This document shows positions 1-5,598 of a stretch of 15,590 nt of DNA, piece by piece. How positions within the stretch are numbered: position 1 is the first letter of the stretch; the number at the start of each line of letters is the position of its first letter. The DNA is from CAYZYO01 sp964482585 (lineage in GTDB: Bacteria; Bacillota; Syntrophomonadia; Syntrophomonadales; Syntrophomonadaceae). Below the pieces are notes generated by a model. The model had not been told where the DNA came from and did not search any database. It was given only the letters and a program-made list of their open reading frames with translations. Both the position numbers and the translations under genes were made by a program. The stretch is taken from contig CAYZYO010000055.1 of the NCBI GenBank assembly GCA_964482585.1, positions 1 to 15,590 of the forward strand. Reading direction: 5' to 3'.

Positions 1-2
1 TG

Positions 3-131
3 ATAGTAAAAGCAACTACCCACTACAATGATCCAGAGGTTATTCTCCAGGTATCAGAAGGACTGGGCCAAGCCATGTATGGACTGGAGATTGATAAATT
101 AGATGATCAATATGCCAACCGGGGATGGTAA
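3..131 (+). CDS. pdxS: Pyridoxal 5'-phosphate synthase lyase subunit PdxS, C-terminal end only
   Basis: The frame open from base 3 encodes 42 residues and stops with TAA at 129-131; the 5' part lies outside the window. The readable tail contains ATTHYNDPEV, then SEGLGQAMYGLEI, and ends in RGW. This matches the C-terminal end I know for the PdxS/SNZ family (ATTH-, GxAMxGIEI, terminal RGW). PdxS builds the PLP ring in the cytoplasm from ribose 5-phosphate, glyceraldehyde 3-phosphate and ammonia supplied by its glutaminase partner PdxT. pdxT often follows pdxS directly. Here the next gene is on the opposite strand and the 190 bases after the stop show no PdxT-like reading frame, so pdxT must be upstream or elsewhere. 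The identification rests on a short tail but the match is characteristic. Confidence 0.88.
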   Translation: MVKATTHYNDPEVILQVSEGLGQAMYGLEIDKLDDQYANRGW

Positions 132-202
132 GCTTAAGGGTACCAGTCTTAGTCACCTATAGCAGAAATGAAGCAATGTTATAGGCATAGAGGGGAGAAC
201 CT

Positions 203-238
203 AATAGCTTTGTATAACGGAAGCTATACGGAGCTATT
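203..238 (+). other. Hairpin with two alternative pairings between convergent pdxS and the GGDEF gene
   Basis: AATAGCT (203-209) can pair with AGCTATT (232-238), enclosing GTATA (212-216) with TATAC (225-229). Alternatively ATAGCTT (204-210) can pair with AAGCTAT (221-227). It lies between the ends of two convergent genes and may help end transcription, but no U-rich run follows. The rest of 132-320 shows nothing else I can name. Confidence 0.3.
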
Positions 239-320
239 GATATTCTCCTATATACTTTGTAAACCAGGTTCTAGGACTTCAAGCTTATTATGGTCTGCTC
301 ATAATAAAGAAACAATTTCA

Positions 321-2321
321 TCATATTGGAGATTTTCTTATCAAATCAATAAATACATCGGTCAATCCGGGATCGAATTTAGTACCCGATAATCCCTGGA
401 TACACAATAAAGCATCTCCTTTGCTGACTGGCGATTTATTGAACGGGTTTACCAGGTGATCATATTGTTCAACTATTGCTATAATTCTTGATTGCAGAGG
501 GATTTCTTCTCCTTTCAGCCCCTTAGGATACCCGGAGCCGTCCCATCTTTCATGATGATAATACACAGCTTCAGCTAAATCGAGCGTGTTGTAAAATAGA
601 TTCAGGATTCGGTAACCAACAACAGCGTGCTGTTTTACTTCGAATTTTTCCTGTGGTGTTAATTCTGTTAAGGGATTAAGTAATTTATCGCTCAAAGCAA
701 TTTTGCCAATGTCATGAAAATATCCGGCATCCTTGATCTGCTTGATTTCTGCTGTTGACCAACCTAAAGCAGTTCCCATTTCCTCACATAACCGGCTCGT
801 ATTTTCGGAATGTATTCTTCCCCGGGGATTCCTTTTGTGAAGAGCAGAAATCAGTTCCTGCAAGATCAGTGATTCGCTATTCTTCCTGTGAAAAGCTTTT
901 TCCTGGTACATTTCATTTTCAGCATTTCTCATAGTCTGCTCAATATCCTGATCGCAAGTATATTTGGTATCGGCTCCCATTGATATACCAAGAAATATTC
1001 CAATAGATTTCACCTTTAACAGCTCTTTTTTTATTCTTTCAATAACTCTCTTCGCTGTGTCTGTATCGGTATTAGGCAGTAGCCATATAAACTCATCTCC
1101 ACCAGTCCTGGCAACTATATCATTCTTCCGGCAAGTTTTTTTCATTTCAGCAGCAGCAGTTTTGATCAGCTTATCTCCGGCGGCATGTCCAAAAATATCG
1201 TTTGTAAGCTTAAGCTCATTAAGATCGCCATAAATGATTGAAATTGGATAATATTCTTCTTTGTCATATTTTTTGATTTTTGCTTCAAAGCATTGCCTGT
1301 TTATAAGGCCAGTTAGAGCATCATGACAACTTAGATATTGAATCCTAGCTTCATTCCTTTTCCGTTCTGAAATATCTGTAAAAGTGACAACTGCACCTGT
1401 AATTGTATTGTCGTTATATTTTGGGTATGAAAAAAATTCAACATTGAAGCACGTACCGTCTGATCTCCAAAATATCTCATCATCAGCATGAACCTTTTCT
1501 CCTGAAGTAATAGCTTTATGTATCTTACATTCAGAAACAGACATCTCTGAACCGTTCTGACACCTGTTGTGGATGAGAAAATGCATGTTTTTGCCAATCA
1601 AATCTTTTTCATCCTTGTATCCTAATAGTTCAAGGCTGCGAGCATTGCAGAAAGTACATATTCCATCAGAATCAATTCCATATATTCCCTCTGCTGCAGA
1701 ATCAAGAATCAGCCTTAGCTCGGTTTTATTCTCTTCTAACAAATTATTTATACTAAGCAATGCATCTGAGGATTCTTTTCTGCTGGTTTCAAAATAACTG
1801 ATCAGCACTATCAGTGCGAATGTAGCTCCTGCAATGTTCAATATGGATTCGATATTAAACTCGGCCGGCTGCCAACTGCTATAGTTTGATAGTATAAAAT
1901 ACAGCATATAGATACAGAAAAAACTTATTATAATACGAGCTTTTTCCCGGCCCAGTAGAAAATATACTGCGGGCGGCAGAACAGCGATCCAATACAATGC
2001 ATAATTATTGTTTTGCCTTACTTCAAAAAACACTAATAATGTAGCTATAAGCAGGAGAACAAAAAGATATATTCCCATTTTTATGTTATTTGTTTTATGG
2101 AAATAAATCAGTATAAAAACAGCCAATATCGCAGAGCATAAATTAATATATATAGCTCGCACATTACCAGGGATTATTATATTCAATGTTGCAAAAATTA
2201 AACAAATAATAACTAAATTTAATAGAAGCGTATTTAGAAGAAATACTCTTCTATAGTCAGGATGTTCCTGCTTAAATCGATTGTTGTTGGTTATAAATTT
2301 TCTGAATTTACTATCTTTCAT
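321..2321 (-). CDS. Membrane-anchored PAS-GGDEF-HD-GYP cyclic-di-GMP signalling protein
   Basis: The protein has about 666 residues. Residues ~25-180 hold about six hydrophobic segments, an uncharacterised membrane sensor. A PAS domain follows at ~200-325 (EGIYGID...FCNARSLELLGY, ending TDISERK). A GGDEF domain follows with an intact GGDEF at 407-411 and an RKND upstream that fits the RxxD inhibitory I-site. The C-terminal HD-GYP domain carries HDIGK from H536 and HHERWDGSGYPKG with GYP at ~597. The protein can therefore, in principle, both make c-di-GMP (GGDEF) and degrade it (HD-GYP), sensing a signal through the membrane or PAS part; the net direction cannot be read from sequence. A TTG at 2327 is also open, but GGAG lies only 2 bases before it and 8 bases before the ATG at 2321, so I choose the ATG. 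It is a single gene, convergent with pdxS. Confidence 0.9.
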   Translation of the reverse strand: MKDSKFRKFITNNNRFKQEHPDYRRVFLLNTLLLNLVIICLIFATLNIIIPGNVRAIYINLCSAILAVFILIYFHKTNNIKMGIYLFVLLLIATLLVFFEVRQNNNYALYWIAVLPPAVYFLLGREKARIIISFFCIYMLYFILSNYSSWQPAEFNIESILNIAGATFALIVLISYFETSRKESSDALLSINNLLEENKTELRLILDSAAEGIYGIDSDGICTFCNARSLELLGYKDEKDLIGKNMHFLIHNRCQNGSEMSVSECKIHKAITSGEKVHADDEIFWRSDGTCFNVEFFSYPKYNDNTITGAVVTFTDISERKRNEARIQYLSCHDALTGLINRQCFEAKIKKYDKEEYYPISIIYGDLNELKLTNDIFGHAAGDKLIKTAAAEMKKTCRKNDIVARTGGDEFIWLLPNTDTDTAKRVIERIKKELLKVKSIGIFLGISMGADTKYTCDQDIEQTMRNAENEMYQEKAFHRKNSESLILQELISALHKRNPRGRIHSENTSRLCEEMGTALGWSTAEIKQIKDAGYFHDIGKIALSDKLLNPLTELTPQEKFEVKQHAVVGYRILNLFYNTLDLAEAVYYHHERWDGSGYPKGLKGEEIPLQSRIIAIVEQYDHLVNPFNKSPVSKGDALLCIQGLSGTKFDPGLTDVFIDLIRKSPI

Positions 2322-2391
2322 ACTCAATGCTCCAAATAATTAAGCTTACTTAACACCCATTAACCGTTCCTTTGTGTTTCATTTCCCTTCT

Positions 2392-2424
2392 GATAACGAT
2401 TGCCTGTGCGTTATCATTATCATT
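2392..2424. promoter_or_regulatory. Inverted repeat plus Fur-like hexamer run upstream of the GGDEF/HD-GYP gene
   Basis: GATAACG (2392-2398) and CGTTATC (2409-2415) form a perfect 7-bp inverted repeat with a 10-base spacer. It runs into TTATCATTATCATT (2411-2424), whose complement AATGATAATGATAA resembles the repeated hexamer of Fur boxes. It lies about 70-100 bases upstream of the - strand start at 2321, a possible operator position. The assignment to Fur is only a resemblance. Confidence 0.25.
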
Positions 2425-2582
2425 CTATCTTCGTGAAAACAATCCTCTTTTGTTGTACGGTAGGGGTTTAATCAATTTATACTAAAAGACACCATATTTA
2501 TCGCCAAACAGGCAAGATTTTTCCTTATTTTTGCCTAACCAGCAGAGTTAAGAATGTGGAAATTAAGACAAGAGGTGATTAT

Positions 2583-2648
2583 ATGCAAAGGTTTTTTAAG
2601 ACATTAACAGCTGGACGAAAATTAGCCCAATACAGACATTATAATTAA
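2583..2648 (+). CDS. Possible 21-residue basic peptide with a strong ribosome binding site
   Basis: ATG at 2583 is preceded by AGAGGTGATTAT, a near-ideal Shine-Dalgarno at the right spacing, and the frame closes with TAA at 2646-2648. The 21-residue product begins MQRFFKTLTAGR and ends QYRHYN. It is basic (four to five Arg/Lys, one His, no acidic residue) and could form an amphipathic helix. I recognise no family. A candidate promoter, TTGTAC (2453-2458) with TATACT (2478-2483), has a long 19-base spacer. It could be a genuine small protein, a leader peptide or chance; the ribosome binding site is the main argument. Confidence 0.4.
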   Translation: MQRFFKTLTAGRKLAQYRHYN

Positions 2649-2716
2649 TATAATTACAAAAAAGGCCACATTATTTAGTGCACGATTATTACAATAACCA
2701 TCGAATTAAAATTCAG

Positions 2717-2750
2717 TTAAAAGGACTGAGTATTAAAGAACTCAGTCCTT
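2717..2750 (-). terminator. Perfect 11-bp stem, terminator-like on the - strand
   Basis: AAGGACTGAGT (2721-2731) and ACTCAGTCCTT (2740-2750) pair perfectly around an 8-base loop. Read on the - strand the stem is followed by TTTT (2720-2717), so it fits an intrinsic terminator for leftward transcripts from the tRNA side. On the + strand no U-run follows. It could still end a + strand transcript carrying the small ORF at 2583. Confidence 0.5.
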
Positions 2751-2934
2751 GATAGCTGCCGAAGCCAGGAACTAGAAATCTTGAGAGCTCAAAGGGTTTT
2801 GAAACCCGCCGTCCCAGGAAAATAGGCTATAAAAGAAAAGCAAGTAATTCCAACCAGCAAGCAGTTGGTTCAGTACATGAAGGACAAAAAGAATCCCTCT
2901 ATACAAGAAGGATAAAAACAAACATAAATATTTC

Positions 2935-2960
2935 TTATCCAGGGTGATCGCCCTGGATAA
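2935..2960 (-). terminator. Perfect 10-bp hairpin downstream of tRNA-Ala
   Basis: TTATCCAGGG (2935-2944) pairs fully with CCCTGGATAA (2951-2960) around the loop tgatcg. It lies about 50 bases beyond the 3' end of the leftward tRNA-Ala, where its terminator should be. The following - strand sequence is A/T rich rather than a pure U-run. Between this hairpin and the one at 2721-2750, two weaker inverted repeats are visible (GGGTT/AACCC near 2800 and CCAAC/GTTGG near 2855) but no convincing gene. Confidence 0.5.
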
Positions 2961-3008
2961 AATTTATTACTTATGCAGTAGTATTTATACTGCAAATGCC
3001 TCAAACCC

Positions 3009-3084
3009 TGGTGGAGACGATGGGATTCGAACCCACGACCCCCTCGTTGCGAACGAGGTGCTCTCCCGGTTGAGCTACGCCCCC
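3009..3084 (-). tRNA. tRNA-Ala(CGC), with encoded CCA
   Basis: A full 76-base cloverleaf reads on the - strand. The acceptor is GGGGGCG paired with CGTCTCC. The D arm is GCTC/GAGC. The anticodon stem is CCTCG/CGAGG around TTCGCAA, giving anticodon CGC. The T arm is GTGGG-TTCGAAT-CCCAT, followed by discriminator A and an encoded CCA. The third acceptor pair is G3-U70, the classic alanine identity element, which supports tRNA-Ala reading GCG. It starts only 27 bases after the thioesterase stop on the same strand, so it may be co-transcribed with that gene and processed out. Confidence 0.95.
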
Positions 3085-3111
3085 GCACAGTACCCTGTTA
3101 TTTTACAGGAT

Positions 3112-3519
3112 TTACTCATTTTTATCAATGACCGCAATAGTGCAGCGAGAAATGCAGACTAATTTATTTTCTTCATTGTAAATGCGGACATCCCAGACCA
3201 ATGTGCGCTTTCCAACATGAAGAGGAATGCCGACAGCCTCAACTATGCCATCTTTTTGACTGCGGAGATGATTGGCATTAATTTCTAATCCAACTGCATG
3301 CTGGCAGGTCTTATCAATAAACAAGTAGCTACCTGCTGAGGCTACGGTTTCGGCAAGTACCAGTGATGCTCCCCCGTGCATTTTTCCAAAGGGTTGATGG
3401 GTTTTCGAAGTTACAGGCATAGCAGCTTTTACTTCCTGTGGGGTGTATTTTGTGATTTCTATATTTAGAGTATCCATTATAGTATTAGAAAAGTTCAAAT
3501 TATGCAAGATAGTTTCCAT
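3112..3519 (-). CDS. PaaI/YdiI-like hotdog-fold acyl-CoA thioesterase
   Basis: This is a small hotdog thioesterase of 135 residues from the chosen start, a normal length for the family. The signature PFGKMHGGASLVLAET contains the oxyanion region H48-G49-G50 and the catalytic Glu57. GLEINANHLRS and PLHVGKRTLVWDVRI downstream closely resemble what I recall of E. coli YdiI (MenI) and EntH. It hydrolyses an acyl- or aryl-CoA thioester in the cytoplasm. The substrate cannot be fixed: menaquinone-pathway DHNA-CoA, a phenylacetyl-type CoA or a proofreading role are all possible, and no men genes are nearby. An ATG at 3537 is open too, but AAAGGGG lies 8 bases before the ATG at 3519 and nothing comparable precedes 3537. 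The tRNA follows on the same strand, and an operator-like palindrome sits in the promoter. Confidence 0.85.
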   Translation of the reverse strand: METILHNLNFSNTIMDTLNIEITKYTPQEVKAAMPVTSKTHQPFGKMHGGASLVLAETVASAGSYLFIDKTCQHAVGLEINANHLRSQKDGIVEAVGIPLHVGKRTLVWDVRIYNEENKLVCISRCTIAVIDKNE

Positions 3520-3564
3520 ATTCGTTACCCCTTTCATGATGCTTTTATTAAAGAGTTAAATTGT

Positions 3565-3592
3565 ATGATATAATAATTAAATCATATGACAA
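3565..3592 (-). promoter_or_regulatory. Sigma-A-like promoter overlapped by a 21-bp palindrome, upstream of the thioesterase
   Basis: On the - strand TTGTCA (3592-3587) and TATCAT (3570-3565) are spaced by 16 bases and point toward the thioesterase, whose chosen start is about 45 bases downstream. The -10 and spacer coincide with a palindrome at 3565-3585: ATGAT, one base, TAAT, central A (3575), ATTA, one base, ATCAT, with only the pair 3570/3580 mismatched. A symmetric dyad over a promoter is the usual layout of a repressor operator (for example MarR or TetR type). The regulator is not in the window. Confidence 0.45.
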
Positions 3593-3663
3593 ATTTCCCT
3601 TAACCGCTAGTGAGAGTAAAATAAGAGAGTCATAAAAAATGATTTTTCGATTTTAGGTAAGAG

Positions 3664-3777
3664 TTTTGCATAATTCAAAAAATCAATATGCTATTCTAAA
3701 GCGTTAGCGGAGAATCTCGAAAACCTAGTTCGGCCTCAAGAAAGATGATAGCACTAAAAAAGCTAATTATGCAAAAT
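3664..3777 (+). repeat. Terminal-inverted-repeat element, copy A (short, ~113 bp)
   Basis: The left end TTTTGCATAATT (3664-3675) and right end AATTATGCAAAA (3765-3776) are perfect inverted repeats. The interior from 3676 to about 3757 aligns with the left half of copy B: shared blocks are CATAATTC-AAAAA, GTTAGCG-AGAAT and GATGATAG-ACT. The right half seen in B and C is missing, so A is an internally deleted form. It has no coding capacity. It lies just upstream of the DUF169 gene, whose reading frame runs open back into it. No clear target-site duplication is visible. Confidence 0.65.
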
Positions 3778-3819
3778 ATTCAGATGATTTTTATTAATAA
3801 AAACAAGGAGGAGAATATA

Positions 3820-4554
3820 ATGGATTACCCCAAAATGGCTGATGAATTAACCCGTATATTAGGGTTAGATTTACCTCCTATTGGAGTCAAATTCCTAGAA
3901 AAAGAGGAAGTAGAGGCCTTTCAAAACTATAATTCTGATGTGAGATATACGTATTGTCAATTTCTTATGAAAGCCCATGAAGGGGAAAAGCTTATGGCTA
4001 TCCCAGAAAATGTTTCATGTGCTAATGGTGCGTCTGCTTTAGGGTTCAGGCCGGTTCCCGATAAGCTCAAGACTGGAGCGTTTTTAGAGAAATTAGGCAG
4101 TTTTCAGAAAGAAGCTGGCCGGAGTGTAATGGAGGCCTTGCCCCGATTTGAACTTGACAGGTATGCAGCAATTCTAGTGTCAGATGTGGCAACAGCCGAT
4201 TTTGAACCGGATGTAATCATAGTAGAGAGTAAGCCGGAACATATTATGTGGCTGGCTTTAGGTGTTCTTCACCATGAAGGAGGAAGACTGAATTTTAGTA
4301 CTGCTATTTCCAATGGAACTTGTGTTGACGTAACAGTTGTTCCTCATCTTACCCAGAAACTCAATGTTACATTGGGCTGCTATGGCTGCAGAAATGCTAC
4401 CAATATAAAAGATGAATATCTATTAGCCGGATTTCCGGGATATAAACTAAAAGATATTATTAATTCACTGAATATGCTTGAAGAAAAGTCTATTCCTACA
4501 ACCAGGGGTAAAAAAGGCTACCAGCGGTTGCTTGATTCTAGCAGGGGAAAATAA
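3820..4554 (+). CDS. DUF169 family protein (function unknown)
   Basis: The product has 244 residues and resembles the DUF169 family (COG2043) of anaerobes and archaea: LGLDLPPIGVKF at the N-terminus, YCQFLMKA, VSCANGASALGF, and LGCYGCRNAT near the C-terminus. Cysteines at 46, 67, 168, 187 and 190, including the CxxC of GCYGC, suggest metal or redox-cofactor binding, but no biochemical role is established to my knowledge. There is no signal peptide or membrane segment. The frame is open upstream to 3745, but that part lies within repeat copy A. AAGGAGG (3805-3811) sits 8 bases before the ATG at 3820, which I take as the start. The stop is 2 bases from the end of convergent pflA, leaving no room for a terminator between them. 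Confidence 0.82.
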   Translation: MDYPKMADELTRILGLDLPPIGVKFLEKEEVEAFQNYNSDVRYTYCQFLMKAHEGEKLMAIPENVSCANGASALGFRPVPDKLKTGAFLEKLGSFQKEAGRSVMEALPRFELDRYAAILVSDVATADFEPDVIIVESKPEHIMWLALGVLHHEGGRLNFSTAISNGTCVDVTVVPHLTQKLNVTLGCYGCRNATNIKDEYLLAGFPGYKLKDIINSLNMLEEKSIPTTRGKKGYQRLLDSSRGK

Positions 4555-4556
4555 AT

Positions 4557-5297
4557 TTATTGAACTAATATCGAGCTGTCAACTATTGAAGATATTTTGC
4601 CTGCTAATTCCTGGATTTCTTCCTTAGCCGGAGGCTTAGTATTCTCTAATTCGTAATTTATACGTAAAATATCCCATTTGTGTTTACCCAGTGAGTGATA
4701 GGGTAGGAGGTCTATTCTTTCTACAGTGTTCAAATTAGCAACAAATTTTGCCATTTGTTCAATATCCCTGGCTGTATCAGTTAAGCCAGGGACAATTACA
4801 TATCTTATCCATATAGGAACCCCATGTTCGTTGATTAGCTCTAGATTCTGCAAATTCAAGCGGTTGCTGGCACCGGTTAAATAACGGCTTTTTTCATCAT
4901 CTATTTGTTTAATATCGGCTAATACCAGATCAGTAAATGGAAGCAGTTCAGATACACTCTTAGTACTTACATAAAGAGAGGAATCAAAGGCCGTAGATAT
5001 TCTTTCTTTTCTGCAGTTGGTAAATATTTCCTTGATAAATTTGTATTGAAGCAGTGGTTCTCCACCAGAAAAAGTTATGCCGCCTTTAGAGGCAGTAAAA
5101 TAAGGGATATTTGCCCTGATTATTTCCATTAAACCATCAACCGAATATATTTTTGCTGAAGGAGCGTTAATTTCCCAGGTATCAGGATTTTGGCAGTACT
5201 TACAGCGCAGATGACACCCCTGCATAAATATAACTGTTCTTATACCGGGACCATCAAGAGTACTGAATGTATCAATAGAGTGAATCAAACCCTGCAT
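4557..5297 (-). CDS. pflA: Pyruvate formate-lyase activating enzyme (radical SAM)
   Basis: This cytoplasmic radical-SAM enzyme of 246 residues, the usual PflA length, uses SAM and a [4Fe-4S] cluster to place the glycyl radical on pyruvate formate-lyase. Visible motifs are STLDGPGIRTVIFMQGC, the cluster motif C28-x3-C32-x2-C35 (GCHLRCKYC), and ITFSGGEPLL. The TIM-barrel strands follow in order (DLVLADIK, IRYVIVPGLTD, LLPYHSLG). There is no inserted ferredoxin-like 8Fe domain, which separates it from activases of other glycyl-radical enzymes and agrees with the true PFL next door. The ATG at 5297 has AAAGGAT 7 bases upstream. It lies 301 bases downstream of pflB on the same strand, a gap largely filled by repeat copy B. 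Confidence 0.95.
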   Translation of the reverse strand: MQGLIHSIDTFSTLDGPGIRTVIFMQGCHLRCKYCQNPDTWEINAPSAKIYSVDGLMEIIRANIPYFTASKGGITFSGGEPLLQYKFIKEIFTNCRKERISTAFDSSLYVSTKSVSELLPFTDLVLADIKQIDDEKSRYLTGASNRLNLQNLELINEHGVPIWIRYVIVPGLTDTARDIEQMAKFVANLNTVERIDLLPYHSLGKHKWDILRINYELENTKPPAKEEIQELAGKISSIVDSSILVQ

Positions 5298-5321
5298 AAT
5301 AAATATCCTTTCTATTATTTG

Positions 5322-5548
5322 AGAGTTTTTTATAATTCAAAAATTCTACAGGTTATTTAAAGTGTTAGCGCAGAATAGATCCTTCGGCATTGCCTTAGGA
5401 TGATAGTACTGGAAAAGACAAATTTATACATCATATACCGTAAAGGAATTTAAGTCTTCTCTAAATAATGTCATTATCTAGCTAGCCTAAAACTGGAGTT
5501 TCCTTTACAATTAGGGTTTTTGTAGTGGAATCAATTAATCGCCAGCGC
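5322..5548 (+). repeat. Terminal-repeat element, copy B (longest, ~220 bp), inside the pflB-pflA gap
   Basis: The left end at 5326-5338 matches TTTTGCATAATTC with two substitutions. The right segment (about 5510-5540) aligns with the right end of copy C: ATTAGGGTTTTTG then GTGGAATCAATTA. The outermost right repeat has decayed. The interior holds a hairpin ATCCT-TC-GGC/GCC-TT-AGGAT (5379-5401) and a long-range stem GTAAAGGAA (5440-5448) with TTCCTTTAC (5500-5508). Its left half matches copy A; its middle (ATTTATACAT, TTTAAGTCT) and right half match copy C. B is thus the most complete copy, though with the most decayed ends. It is non-coding. The rest of the gap (5549-5598) shows nothing notable. 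Confidence 0.6.
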
Positions 5549-5598
5549 AAAGAAAAACTATTTAAATCTGGTGGCATTAAATTTTTGGTTTGGCACAA

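Noticed and set aside
168..392. 74-residue + strand frame after pdxS
   Set aside because: No ribosome binding site, no PdxT-like motif, unusual composition, and it overlaps the end of the GGDEF/HD-GYP gene; most likely chance.
2755..2900. Possible decayed IS3-type orfA fragment on the + strand (QELEILRAQRVLK)
   Set aside because: The resemblance is to a generic Leu/Arg-rich helix, interrupted by stops, with no terminal repeats or integrase motif; too weak to claim.
2870..3162. Frames of 72 residues on both strands over the tRNA region
   Set aside because: Both run through tRNA-Ala(CGC); phrases such as FESHR or GIRTHD come from translating the tRNA T-arm, a well-known artefact.
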